Of a stretch of DNA of 64,000 nucleotides, positions 32,888 to 44,851 are shown in pieces (the stretch's first letter is position 1; each line of letters starts with the position of its first letter). A program made the translations under genes and the position numbers. Source of the DNA: Macrocybe gigantea (taxonomy: Eukaryota > Basidiomycota > Agaricomycetes > Agaricales > Callistosporiaceae). The stretch is from NCBI GenBank assembly GCA_011319805.1, contig SJRY01000277.1, forward strand, positions 98,556 to 162,555. The letters run 5' to 3'. The notes below the pieces were generated by a model. The model searched no databases. It was not told the DNA's origin and saw nothing but the letters and a program-made list of their open reading frames with translations.

Positions 32888-33045
32888 CGAGGAAGGGTGA
32901 GGCGATTCGCTCTGAATCGCCTTTCCTCGTGCTCCCTTGTCGTTGGGCCTCGGGCTTAAGGCCGAGCGCCGCTCCTGGTGCCAAGGGCCTCGCCGGTAGC
33001 GCTCTTCGCCGTGCGAGGTCCGGGGGCTGGCGCTTGTGTCGACCA
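32888..33045. repeat. Strong hairpin and GC-rich structured segment
   Basis: A near-perfect hairpin: outer stem CGAGGAA/TTCCTCG (32,888-32,894 with 32,923-32,929), a 5-nt left bulge, inner 9-bp perfect stem AGGCGATTC/GAATCGCCT (32,900-32,908 with 32,914-32,922) and loop GCTCT. Downstream sequence to about 33,045 has further short pairable arms (CTCGG/CCGAG; GGCCTCGC/GCGAGGTCC). It could be a mobile-element terminus or a structured RNA. No RNA family recognised. Confidence 0.5.
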
Positions 33046-33485
33046 AATGCACGTTTAAAAAATTCTTTCCTATCTCCTAACTTATCCTTAACTTATTGAG
33101 TTAAAGGCAGAGTGCCGAACTTTTTTTGAACGAGTTTTATAGATGCGCACGAATTTTATTCCGTTTTTTTGGGGGCTTGAACTCGAAGTTTGAGTAAAAA
33201 GAAATGGACAGGTGACCTCCATAAAGCAATACGCTCAAGTCTCACTAGATCTCACTGCTTGCCTCGCGCTTTGGCATGCAAGCATAGTACAGGACCATCA
33301 ACGTTCAGCACTGCAGCCGTCGCATTCTCGTTTGAACTGTACTTTACTTGTGTGATGAATTGACGAAGCAGACAGACATGTACCACAAAAAGGCATTCGA
33401 ATACCTTTTCGAGAACGGTCCGATCACGGGAATTTAGCTGAAACAGCTCCCACACTCAGAGGCATTCAACCTATTCTCCCCATCC

Positions 33486-35143
33486 ATGACAGCCACGGCA
33501 TTCAAGATCGATGTACCGCAAGCAAAGCTCGACTTGCTGCACAAGAAACTCGACTTGACGACTCTTCCGGGCGAGCTTGAAGGCTCGGGTTGGGATTATG
33601 GCGTTCCCTTGGCGGACATGAAGCGGCTCGTCGAGAAATGGAAGGCGTTCGACTGGCGCAAGCACGAAGCTGACCTCAATGCTGAACTGCCCCAGTTCGT
33701 CACGCAAATCGAGGTGGACGGATTTGGGTCGCTCGATATACACTTCATACACAAGAGAAGCATCCAGAACGCAATACCCCTTCTATTCGTGCACGGATGT
33801 GAGCCCGGCTTTCTATCATGCTCCTGTGAGCTCAGTCAGGTTTGTAGGGCCTGGGAGCTTTCTCGAAGTCAGGAAGATCCTTCCACTGCTCATCCAAACA
33901 TCGCCTGATTATCCGAGCTTCCATGTCGTTGCCATTAGCTTGCCCTGCTACGGCTTCTCCTCTGCTCCGGTCAAGAGAGGTTTCGCGATACCCCAGTATG
34001 CGGAGGTAACGTGGCTCTCGACCTTGAGTCAACATTAGATTCATACCTTTTCTTAGGTTTGCAATAAGCTCATGCTTAAGCTAGGGTATCAAGAGTATGG
34101 CAAGTACCTACCCATAATGGCTGCGCGAGTGTTTGCAATCTAATTCCGCACCAGTTACCCAAGGAGGTGATTGGGGAGCCCTTGTCAGTCAAAACGGCAC
34201 TCAGTCCAGCTCTTCTTCTAACACCATGACTCGGACCATAGATTACACGAAAGATGGCAGGTGTCTATGGGCCTCAATATGTTAAGGCAATGCACAGTAA
34301 CATGCCAATGTCTGTGATCCCTTTCATACTACCATTTGCTTCGTCTAGGTACTATCTCATTTCACTTCGTCAGACCACCGTCGCTGCCTTCACCAAGCCG
34401 TCCCTTTTCTATACTCCGGCACCTCCTCTCCAACTATGTGCCCATACCCATCCCATTCTTGTCATCGCCTTATTCCGCTGAAGACCGTGCCAGTCTCGAA
34501 CGCACGCAGTGGTATCGCACGGTCGCTAATGGCTACCTGGTGCAGCAGTCGACCCAGCCTCAAACTCTAGGCTATGCTCTGGAGGACTCGCCCGTAGGCC
34601 TCTTGGCTTGGATCTGGCAGAGACTACACCAGTGGAGTGACACAGATGGGTATCATTGGACGGATGACGACAGTACGTTGTTGCGCTCGTTCCGTCTGTT
34701 CCTAGGATGGAGACAGATCTGACACTCGGTGTGCGATTTTAGTCCTGACCTGGGTATCTATTTACTACTTTTCGAGGGCTGGCCCCACTGCATCGACCAG
34801 GATTTACTATGAGTTCATGCACTTGGCACCAGATCTAGAAAGGGCGTTTACCATGACCGAAAAATGTGTAATTCCTATGGGCCATTCATACTTCCCAAAG
34901 GAAGTACTCAACTTTCCGAAAAGGTGAGTAGTCGATGCCATGCCAGAAGATGTCGGAATACTGAAGAGAACCTATAGCTGGCATAATGCTCCGAATCTCG
35001 TGTTTGAGGCTCAGCATGACAAAGGTGGCCATTTTGCTGCATTCGAACAGCCAGAAAAGCTTGTAGGAGACTTGAGAAGGATGTTCGGGAAAGGAGGCAA
35101 GGCATTTGGAGTGGTCGAAGGCATGAGTGGTTATGCAGCCTAG
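33486..35143 (+). CDS. Epoxide hydrolase, tandem copy A
   Basis: Alpha/beta-hydrolase epoxide hydrolase (EHN domain plus hydrolase fold), hydrating epoxides to diols. Start MTATAFKIDVPQAKLDLLHK; EHN block GWDYGVPLADMKRLVEKW and FDWRKHEADLNAELPQF; oxyanion HGWPGSF completed by splicing; nucleophile Asp in TQGGDWGALV (near 34,165); cap region LLAWIWQRL; acid-side segment DDILTWVSIYYFSRAGP; catalytic His in KGGHFAAFEQPE (near 35,025); end EGMSGYAA-stop. Conserved intron positions with copies B and C. One intron (about 34,101-34,154) has a GC donor (GCAAGT) where both paralogues have GT. All exons keep frame. Predicted soluble. Physiological substrate unknown; xenobiotic or lipid epoxides are plausible. 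Confidence 0.9.
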
Positions 35144-35386
35144 CGTGGCGGGCTATAGTTCGATCGTCAGGGTGCATCCTTGACTATCAGCTGCATTCTG
35201 CATTACTTCCGTGCTGTCAATTCTGTATTCATGAGGGATGAAATCGAACTAAATTTGAAGGCTTACATTCAACTTGGCACCGGAAAGAGCTCGATTATGA
35301 ACCGGTTGACGTTTACGTATCTAGCAGGATTTCCTCTAAGGGGAGTGCTCAAAAAGTGGGACGATACAGGTACCCAAACTCGACAA

Positions 35387-37039
35387 ATGTCTACAGAGAC
35401 CCCCGTTCTCGCTGAACATGGCGCTGACAGCCAGCTCAAACCGCCGGTTTCAGTCCCTGAAGTCGCGGAGACACCTTTCAAAATCGCTATACCAGACTCG
35501 GAGCTCGAGATCCTACAGCAAAAGCTGGCTCTGACGATTTTTCCAGACGAGCTTGAAGACTCTGGATGGGACTACGGTGCGCCGCTGGAAAATGTCAAGC
35601 GACTCATCGGATGGTGGAGAGATGGGTACGACTGGCGAAAGCATGAAGCCGACCTGAATCGAGAGCTGCCTCAGTTCGTGAGGGACGTTGAAGTGGAAAG
35701 CGGCGGCGGATTTGGGGTTTTGAATGTGCACTATGTGCATAGGAAGAGCGAGGCGAAGGAAGCGATACCGTTGTTGTTCGTCCACGGTTGTGAGTATTTA
35801 TCTCATGCATATGTCGTTTCTGCCGTTTTCGACTGGAAACTTATGCTGGACGCAATAGGGCCAGGGTGTATCATGGAAGTCCGCAAAATTCTACCCTTGC
35901 TGGTCGAAGCGTCGCCTGACCATCCGAGCTTCCACGTCGTGGCGCCCCACTTGCCTGGTTTTGGGTTCTCGTCCGGGCCGACCAAACGAGGCTTTGCGCT
36001 GGAGCAATATGCTGAAGTGGGTCAAGTATGATCGTTAACGATGATGAGTTCGAGTTCCACCCGTGTATAGGTATGCCACAAGCTCATGCTTTCGCTGGGC
36101 TACGATGAGTACGGTGTGCAGCCTTTCTTATTCGTGTCGTGTCCATACTTACGACTATGGACCACGCTTAGTGACCCAAGGCGGTGACTGGGGCTCTATT
36201 GTAGGTCCTTTGATACATGCTGCAGTTGTGCCGACAATTTCTTCCCATTAAGATCACCGAAACGATGGCGCATATGTATGGACCGAAACACTTGAAAGCT
36301 CGCCATACCAATTTCCCTTTGTAAGCTCAATGAAAACGTCAATTCAACTTCCCTTCATTAACGATAATTTCAAACAGAACGGCGATACCATCACTGTCGC
36401 GACCACTCCTCCTGATCAAGCACATCTCGTCATATCTGCCCTTTTTCTCGTACTCTGCCATTGATAAGGCCTCGCTGGAAGCGACTATGAAATACAGGAA
36501 GAGGAGTGGGTACTTTGCCGTGCAGTCGACAGAGCCGCAAAATATGGGATACATGCTCAGTGGATCTCCTCTTGGACTAATTGGCTGGATCTATCCAAAG
36601 CTTGTCAAGGCCTCCGATAACTACGACTGGATAGACGATGAGGGTAATTCTCGTGATCTCTTTCTCCCGTTTTCTCAATGCTGAACCTGCTTCAGTGTTG
36701 ACCTGGCTGTCGATATATTACTTTTCGCGCGCTGGACCAACGGCTTCCATACGTATATATTATGAGGTGGCCCGTACGCTGCCAGGAGGGAATCTATTGG
36801 CTGTGTCCAAGGGGATCAACGTGCCCACAGGACACTCGTATTTTGCAAAGGAAGTCATCAGCTTTCCTCGAAGATGGTACCGGACGAGCAAGCTGGTGTT
36901 CGAACGTGAACACGAGAGCGGCGGGCACTTTGCTGCATACGAGCGCCCAGCTGAGCTGGTGGACGATCTGAGGACGATGTTCAGCCAGGGTGGTGGCGCG
37001 TATGGCGTTGTAAGCGGGAAAGGTGGAGTCATAATATGA
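35387..37039 (+). CDS. Epoxide hydrolase, tandem copy B
   Basis: Second paralogue, 250 bp after copy A. Start chosen at MSTETPVLAEHGADSQLKPP. The open frame extends upstream to 35,180, so a longer N-terminus is possible; both add 30-100 residues absent from A and C. EHN block FKIAIPDSELEILQQKLAL, GWDYGAPLENVKRLIGWW and [43 protein letters not shown]; nucleophile TQGGDWGSI (near 36,180); VLTWLSIYYFSRAGPTAS; His in [12 protein letters not shown] (near 36,930); end VVSGKGGVII-stop. Introns at 35,789/35,856, 36,017/36,070, 36,112/36,169, 36,200/36,251 and 36,320/36,377 keep frame. Intact and full-length. Confidence 0.9.
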
Positions 37040-37135
37040 GTCATGTACGCCTTCTCCTATTTGCGGCATGTCCGGCCCGGAAAATATTGCATCATTTATA
37101 ACACGACCGTGTCTCACGTTCAAATCGTAGCGGTT

Positions 37136-38794
37136 ATGGCTCTCGTCGAACGCGCCTTTCGCATCGCGGTGTCTGATGAACGCCTCTCTCTTCTCCAACA
37201 GAAGCTCGCTCTTGCGTCGCACACGTTCCCCGACGAGCTTGAGGACGCTGGCTGGGCTTATGGCGTGCCACTCGCAGACGTGAAGCGTCTCGTCCAGAGA
37301 TGGCAGAACGGCTATGACTGGCGCAAGCATGAGAACGAGTTGAACGAGGAACTGCCTCAGTTCGTCATGGACGTTCCTGTGGAAGGATTTGGAACGCTCG
37401 AAATCCATTATGTCCATAAGAAGAGCGAGCTTGCCAACGACGCCATCCCGCTTTTGTTCGTTCACGGGTGTCGGTGTCTTTTCAACACTGAGTACGCGGG
37501 CTGCGTCTGATTGCCATTGTTTCAGGGCCTGGGAGCTTTTTAGAGATACGCAAAATGCTGCCTTTGTTGGTCGAAGTGTCCACAGAGCACCCCAGCTTTC
37601 ACGTCGTCGCTGTCGGCCTTCCCGGTTTTGGGTTCTCGTCGGCGCCAACGAAGAAGAGTTTCGGGCTGCCGCAATACGCAGAGGCTCGTCTTTTTACAGA
37701 AGCACATTGGTGTCTTGTTCACTATCTTTGAGCAGGTTTGTAACAAAGTGATGGTGGCCTTGGGCTACAACGAATACGGTAAGTGACAACATCGAGCTAT
37801 TTCGAGTGATGCAGATTGACCTACACATGTATCTGCTGCAGTGACTCAAGGCGGCGACTGGGGCCAAGCTGTGAGTGAGGCGGATCAAAGCTCGTGCTCC
37901 TAGGTTACTCATTTGCGCCCACAGATCACTGCCACCATCGCATCTCAATATGGTGGAAAGCACAGCAAGGCCTGGCACACTAACTATTTACGCGGGTAAA
38001 ACACCCTCCATTAGAAGTCTCAGCTCAATTCTGTCTCACCGCTTGTATTTATTCAGCGTGTCGCCACCGAGCCCTTGGAACCCATTAACGTATCTGTCGA
38101 AGCTCTTTTCGCCTCCAAGCGCGACGCAGAAGGCATACCAAGAGCGCTATAAGTGGTTCATGGAGGAAGGTAGAGGTTACTCCACGGAGCAATCGACCCA
38201 GCCGCAGACGCTTGGCTATTCCCTCGCCGATTCGCCTGTCGGTCTTCTCGCTTGGATCTGGGAAAAGCTCAGGAACTGGAGCGATAGCACTGGTCTTGCT
38301 CAGGGCGACGAAGACACGAGTGCCCACGTCTGGACAGAGGATGAAGGTGACGCTGTTCGTTCGGTTTCTTTCTTCGCGTCTTTATTCACATGAGTGAACA
38401 GTTCTCACCTGGGTATCGATCTATTGGTTCTCTCGTGCTGGCCCCGCAGCATCCTTGAGAATATATTACGAGGTCACTCATTTGGGACAAAGGGAGACTG
38501 ATGTGCGCAAGATCACTATCCCCGTTGGTCTGTCAACCTTCCCAAAAGAGATATTGATTCCACCTCGAAGGCAAGTTACAGGTTGCGTTTTCTCGTGCTG
38601 ATTACTCATATCATCACAGCTGGCTCGCGTATAACAAGATCGTTCTTTATAAGGAGCATACGTTTGAAGAAGGTGGAGGCCATTTTGCGGCATACGAACG
38701 ACCTGCGCTGCTCGCTGATGACCTCAGAACGATGTTTGGAAAAGGAGGCGGCGCTTATGGAGTCGTCTCAGGCAAGACAGGTTACGCTTCTTAA
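37136..38794 (+). CDS. Epoxide hydrolase, tandem copy C
   Basis: Third paralogue, about 100 bp after copy B. Start [23 protein letters not shown] block [18 protein letters not shown] and [66 protein letters not shown], then nucleophile TQGGDWGQA (near 37,850); cap [31 protein letters not shown]; His in [13 protein letters not shown] (near 38,690); end [14 protein letters not shown]. The cap carries an insertion relative to A and B ([15 protein letters not shown]). Exon junctions keep frame. Intergenic spacing of only 100-250 bp and shared intron positions mark A-B-C as a tandem duplication cluster. Confidence 0.9.
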
Positions 38795-39130
38795 GAGGAC
38801 ATATTGTAAAACGTTACATTTGAATTCGTGAAAGTCATGCAAACATATGCTAAGGAACGTGAATCATAAGGCGAAAAACTGTATAAGTAATCCATATACA
38901 GGGTGGAGAACGAAGCGCGCAAGAGGTCCAAACCTGCCTCTAGAGGACTAGTGTAGAACCTCAAGTCAAGGAGCGATGATGACGAAAAAAATTTTGATTT
39001 GAAAACACAGCAAGAATTAGAAAGGCGGAGTAGGGTTTGGAACAAGGTGGTTCGATATGAGGAGGGAAAAAAAGGCAAGAAGAAATTTGACCTGGATGGC
39101 AAAACGTCATATCAAGGGGGCGCTGTTCCT

Positions 39131-41846
39131 CTAAGCGTTCGCAACGACATTTTCACAGGTGTCCAACTTCAGTCTGATCTCGCCCGTCTTGTTGTTCACG
39201 TCTGCGAACCACTCCTTCGCACGCCCCGCGCGCCGCTCCATCTCCTCGGCATTCTGGACTTCCCTGCTGCGGTCCTCCATGGCGCCCCGGAAACGTTCCC
39301 TCAGGTCCCACGAAGCGAGCCGCAGCACTTTGCGCGTTTCCCTGCTCACCCGGCCCGCATGCTGCTCCACAAACGTCTCGCTGCCGCCGTCGCGGGCCGT
39401 CGACGACCCGGAGGTGAGCTGTTGGCGCAGGATAGATGCGCGGACGCGGCGGCCGACGGTGCGCGGGATCGAGTTGGGGAGCTCGAGCACGAGGTACGCA
39501 GTGAAGCCAATCGTGAAAGCCCCAAGGACGGGTGCGGCCCACTTGCGCGTCGACTCGTTCCCGAGCAGGTCCGTCACGCGGATGATGCCCTCGATGAGCC
39601 CGCGCGCACCGATCGCCTGGCCGCCGACCATGGTAAGTGCACCGACGCCAACACTGATGACACTCAGCGCGCTCGGGAGCGAGGAGGATGAAGTGTCATC
39701 TTCATCTTGCTTCTCATCGCCAAAATAGACCTGGAAGTGGTGCTGCACGTCGAAGAGGTCGAAGAACGACGTCTCGAGCATCTCGGAGCGTTGAGCGAGA
39801 CCGATGCCGAGGCCGTGGATGCCGCCAGCGACGACGGTGTGGTTGGACGACGAACGGCGGCTCTTGATGCCTCTGGTTCCGCGGCGGGTGCGGCTGAACA
39901 TGGCTTCGGGCATGAAGATTCTCCTGCTCCTCTCTACACCTTCGGGCAAGTGCTCGTCACCGAGGGCTCTGACTTTATCGACGCCGGCGCTGGTGACGAG
40001 TCTAGCTTCGTCTTCAGCGAGCTTGACAGCGGCATCGATACTGGCAACTAGCGCCCGGCGGACGTCGCGCACGTAGTCCCAGATGCCAAAGAACCCAGGG
40101 AAAGACGGCATCAATATCGTAGCATTGTCCACACCGAGTTGGCCATGCCCAACGCGCTCCAGAGCTGAGGTCAAAATCGTCTTTGTCCTCGTCGAGGCCT
40201 TGGTCGCACCTTCCTCTTCCACGGCTTCCAGGCCATTCTCGAACACATCGCGACTCTTCTTCATTTTCTCCAGAACGGGTCTGGTCTGATCGAGATCGGA
40301 CTTGGCGTGCTGGAGCTCGGCGTCGGCCACAATGGCGTTGGCGCTCACGAGAAGCTCGATGTCGGAAAGTAGGTTGGAGAGATAGGTGGATACGGGATGA
40401 AGTTTGGATTTGGAGCGTTTGACAAGAACAAACGACCGCAACGACGACTCGAGGTCGTCAAAAGCAGGATTGGCCGTGTAAGGTTGGAGGGCCGCAGCAG
40501 AATCGACGAAGTGAACGAGATCCTGAGCGTCCTCATACGTCCGTGGGCTTAGTTGTTTGATTTGCTCAAGAACGAGGCGGCGACATTTCTCTTTGTTCTT
40601 GATCTGATCGAATTTGTTTACGACGATGAAGAGGTATGCCTTCTCGTTGCTCGCATTCCACAAGAATTCTTTGGCGGACAGCGTGAAGTGGTTCTCGGCA
40701 GAGACGACGAATACAACGACATCAATTTCTTCCTGTCGAGCAAAAGCGCCGTGGTCTTCAGACTGTCACGATTAAGACCAGGTGCATCAATGAGGGAGAT
40801 GTCAACGACACCATTGTTAAGGAGAGATTCGGATGGGGCGCGAGTGTCAGCGAGATAAAGTTTAATCATCTTTTGTGTATCTTCGTTGTCCGCAACAATG
40901 TCTTCAAGCTCCGGAAGAGCAGCACGGGTGAAGGTCGATTCGTCATTGATGTCATAGTCGACACCTTCCTTAAGGATGTGGACCTCTTCAACGCCCTTGT
41001 TTTCGGTGGCATCATGCACTTCACAGAAGGCAGTGGTGCATGGCTGTTGGTCGACAGGCATTACCTCTCGACGAAGAAGAGCGTTGACAAAGGTGGATTT
41101 TCCGGCGTTGAGGTCGCCGGTAACCAGGACCTTGGAGGAGGTGTCTTCAACCCGAAGCCTGAGTTTATCCACATGGTTCATGGACGCGCTCAAGCGCTCA
41201 TCGAGCAGGTTGGCGATGGACGCCTTTTCCAACTGCGAGACGAGCGAAGCTGCAGAGGCTGCCCTTGATGCGCCAAGTTTAAGGTCTAGACGAAGGACCT
41301 GGAACTCCGACGTTGGGATGAGCCTCTCATCTCGTTCGATAGAGGACGATGATGATGATATGAAATGTTCTTCCTCTGAGACATCTGCTATGGATGCGAG
41401 GGTGATTGAGCGAGTGAGGCCTTGTCGATCGGCAGCTAGAACGACTTCGGTCTCTGACGAAGGATCGTCGGCAAAGGAAAGAGAGCGACGAAGGCCTTTG
41501 CTACGTCTTGGCTTAGGTTTGGCTGCTGTCGGCTCTGAAGGTATTTCTTCGGGTTCTGCAACGGTTTGTTCACGGAGCTGCGGATATCTGACGAGCCATT
41601 CGTCTTTGTTGAAGGTCCGAATGTCGTTCAAGATGGTTTTGGTGTTGTCCAGTGCTTCGACCAAACTTTGATTGACGTCAGATTGCGAGACCTGAAGGAG
41701 AAGATTCACAAAGTGACCCACCGATCTCGTTGCTCCGTATATGCCTCCTGGACGTCCTCCACGACAAGCTGCTTCTCGGCGTTGATGCCTGAGAAGGCCT
41801 CCTTCACAGGAGAGGTAACGCGACGAGGAAAGTAGGCTTGGGCCAT
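39131..41846 (-). CDS. FZO1: Mitofusin (outer-membrane fusion GTPase), one frame break
   Basis: Dynamin-like GTPase of the mitochondrial outer membrane that drives mitochondrial fusion. Start MAQAYFPRRVTSPVKEAFSG; a 55-nt intron with CTGAC branch point joins EQRDR to LVEALDNTKTIL. GTPase motifs: G1 GDLNAGKST (near 41,090), G2 PCTTAFCEV, G3 DAPGL (near 40,775), G4 VVNKFDQ (near 40,620). Two membrane segments follow (SVISVGVGALTMVGGQAIG near 39,650; APVLGAFTIGFTAYLVLEL near 39,510), then a C-terminal coiled-coil region. About 880 residues, the usual size. Between G3 and G4 one base is missing at an A4 run (40,742-40,745, T run on the coding strand): DSLKTTAL continues as ARQEEIDVVVFVVSAENHF in the next frame. 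Essential-type gene, so likely base-calling error. Confidence 0.92.
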
Positions 41847-42692
41847 AGCTGGCGACGTCTGGAACCCTGAGTTGGCTGGTATACCAGCAAAGAAAAACCA
41901 GTTTTCGGCGACGGGTTAGGAGTTTGGCGTCGCTGTGGAGGTGAGTAAGTAGCTGCTGAAATTTGGCGTCCCTTGGGAAGGTTGTTTGTAGCGATGCTGA
42001 CTAATGTCCGACATGCTCCGGTTAATGCCGACAAAATTCATATGCACCTCCGAGTCTTTTTTTTAATTTTTCGAAGAAAGCCTCTGATCTTTTGGATTGA
42101 TAGACTATCAGATTTATCTCAATCCTGTGTCTGGATTGTTTCAAATGCATAGCTTGAAAGAGATGTGTCTGTATTTTTGAGACTTGTGGAATTGTGACTG
42201 AAACGTGATGGTGGCTGTGTGAAACGTTGGCAACAAAACGCCAGCGTGGTTTTACTATATTCTCAGCACTGACCACAAAACAACGGCGTGGACGCTTCCT
42301 CTCGAGCTGCCTCTGTCGACTCTGTTCGTCGTTCCTTGCGTTGACCTCCTTCTTCGCTAGACCGGCAGGCTCCGCTGGTCTCGTCTAGACCAAACGTAGC
42401 ACGACACCGAGCATCCCTCGTCCTCGTGTCCTTTGTTTGTTTCTAGTCCGTCCAGACTCGACGTCCAAGGACATTCTTCAAGTCGTCTATCTCAACCCAG
42501 TCGTCCCTTTAACTCACCATCCTGGCTGTACAGACCTATCATCCACGTTTCGCTGAATCCCATTAACCAGACAAAGTAATTCCCAGCCTTCCTTCGCATC
42601 GCCAGCCCATCGCCACCACCAACCTACCCCAGGAAAAAATTTTACCTGTTTATTCTCTTATACTTGCCCTTCTTCACTGAATTCATCCTTAC
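41847..42692. promoter_or_regulatory. Shared upstream region FZO1/VTS1
   Basis: Head-to-head interval of about 850 bp between the mitofusin and VTS1-like genes. The VTS1 side (about 42,280-42,690) is C/T-rich throughout, consistent with a long pyrimidine-rich 5' UTR. No clear TATA box or named factor site. Confidence 0.4.
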
Positions 42693-44851
42693 ATGATGAG
42701 TCTCCGCCCGCCGTCGACCAGTCCCAGCCCGTCTCATACACCAAACGAGAACGGCAAGTCGGTCAACTCTCGCCAATCGATGGGCCCCACTGCAAGAGGT
42801 ACCCCCCTCGCTCCTGCATCTCCCCGTCCAGGCGGAGGTCCCAGCGCTCGCCCGACGAGCGAGCTGCTTGGCAGTGGCAGTGCTGGCATGTTTCAAACTC
42901 CAGAAGGTACGTCTAGAAATCAGATGTGAGACTTGATTGAGGTTTTTATATCTCTGTTTGCAGCTGAGGCTCTCGACCAATGGTTTGAAAACCTTCAGAA
43001 TTATGAAGCAACCCTAGTATGTCTTCTCCCCACTTCTTCATCCCAGCACCATCGTCTCACATCGTGCAACAGGAAGAAATGGCTGCTGCATCACTGGATG
43101 TTAATTTCAAAGAGGAACTGAGCGCCATCGAGCAATGTACATCTCTTCGATTCCACCGATCTGCGCGCCCTGATTGTTCTGTCTTTTCCAGGGTTCAAAG
43201 TTCTTTCCGAAGCAGAGCGCACAGCCGCTCTTTACAGTCTTCTCCAACATTCCACCCAAGTTCAAATTCGTTTCTTCATCACTGTCCTTCAACAAATGGC
43301 CAGGGCAGATCCCATGACGGCGCTGTTGAGCCCTGCCGTAGGAGGTAGTTTTGCCGCGTTATCTTTCATGTTTCACTATCTAATTCATCTCGTAACAACA
43401 GGTTCCATGCAGAGTCAGATGGAAGCCAAGCTGGCAGGCATGAAATCTCCCGGTTTGAAGTCTGGTCTGCCTTCCTCGCCCACTACTCGGAACTTTAGTC
43501 CTGGAAACCGTCAGTCTTTGGCGCTGGATAACTCGTCGAACTTCCTTTCGCCCGATTCTGCTGCCCTCTCCAGCGGAAACGATGCTGCCGCGACGCTGGC
43601 CCAACAGAGAGCCAAGCTCAAAGCCAGCAATGCTGCTCATCGTATCTCCGCACCTGTTCTCTCCACGGGCAACATGGAAGGTCGCTCTGCCTGGCCTAGT
43701 GGCTCTCAACTCAGTCAGGTTTCGGAGCAGAACGGTCCCGCTCAGGAAATTGTTCTCAATTCCTCGCGCCCAAAGAGCACGGAGTTCTCCGGCAGCCTGG
43801 CTTCCCTAGGCCCGGAGCCATTGGTGGAGGTGAAGCCACTGTTCCTTCTGGTGACAGCTGGGCGAGCATGGTCAACACTCCGCTCATACCGATGTTCCAA
43901 AAGGATACTCGCAAGGCGCCCCAGACCCTCGATGCCGCTGCCAACAAGTTGAGCGAATGGTCCGCGAAGAATGCCGCTCCCGGCGTCCCTCGTATGGGCG
44001 ATCCTACCATTCACCGCCGCTCAAAGCCAGCGAACGAGCCTTCCCACAACGGCAATACCAACGGCATATATGACGAAAATGGCAATTTGATCAGCGGGCA
44101 GGGTCAATCACAGCAAGGACGCCATGGTCCTTCCAGTATGCGAAACGCCAGTGGGCCCGGTCTTGGTGGCGCAGGGAGTTGGTCTGGGGCACGGAGCCCG
44201 GCGCTCTCCAATGCATCCTCAAACAGGTTCGGTAATGACGATGGGGCCAGCCTGAACGGCATGAATGGCCTCGGCATGCAGATGGGTCCTAGCGCATTCA
44301 ACATGGGCATGGCGAGCCCTGGACTTGGCATGCCAATGGCCGGGCTCGCAGGTATGAGCCCGATGAATCCATTCAACATGAACATGCTGGGCGCGATGGG
44401 ACTCTCGCCTGAGGCGACTCTACTGGCCGCACAGATGGCGGCGATGGGGCAGGGCTGGCTCGGCATGCAGCCGGTATCGGCTGGCATAGGTGGAGGCAGG
44501 CGCGGACCGCCTAGCGGCCGGTCGCCTGGCATCAAGAGCGCGTCGAGCACAGGCAGCCGCGCGGACGGCGGTACGCCCAAGGGTGAAGACGATGTGGATC
44601 CTGCGCTGCTTAACGACGTGCCCGCGTGGCTGAGGAGCCTGCGGCTGCACAAGTACACTCCCAACTTTGAGGGCTGCACGTGGAAGGAGATGGTCTTGAT
44701 GGACGAGGCCCAATTGGAGGCCAAGGGCGTCGCGGCGTTGGGTGCTAGGAGAAAGATGCTGAAAACGTTCGAGATTGTGAGGAGGAAGATGGGATTCGAG
44801 GGTGGTTTGCCTTCCGGCACCCCCGCCAGTGCACCGGTGAAGTCCCCTTGA
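42693..44851 (+). CDS. VTS1: SAM-domain RNA-binding post-transcriptional regulator (Vts1/Smaug type), one frame break
   Basis: Cytoplasmic protein expected to bind stem-loop (Smaug recognition) RNAs through its SAM domain and recruit deadenylation. Start [20 protein letters not shown]. After introns, [58 protein letters not shown] and [20 protein letters not shown] form a conserved helical N-terminal region. A long Ser/Gly/Met-rich middle leads to the SAM domain: [40 protein letters not shown] and [20 protein letters not shown] (about 44,605-44,800). One base is missing at the CCC run 43,811-43,813: SLASLG continues as [20 protein letters not shown] in the next frame. Confidence 0.92.

Larger units (their letters stand above)
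29261..33485. other. Gene-free block
   Basis: About 4.2 kb without a supportable gene. Several open frames of 60-170 codons exist (for example minus strand 31,769-32,290 and plus strand 30,537-30,950), but they have no recognisable domain and their composition follows local repeats. It holds a TATA-like promoter signal, a hairpin repeat family, a short direct repeat and a structured GC-rich segment, listed separately. It may be an old mobile-element insertion zone, but no transposase, reverse transcriptase or integrase fragment was recognised. Confidence 0.5.

Noticed and set aside
29261..33485. Complete LTR retrotransposon or DNA transposon
   Set aside because: No reverse transcriptase, integrase, RNase H or transposase fragment, and no confident terminal repeats could be identified by eye.
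39131..41846. Mitofusin as a pseudogene
   Set aside because: Only one single-base loss at a homopolymer, with all domains intact on both sides; the same artefact hits several other essential genes.
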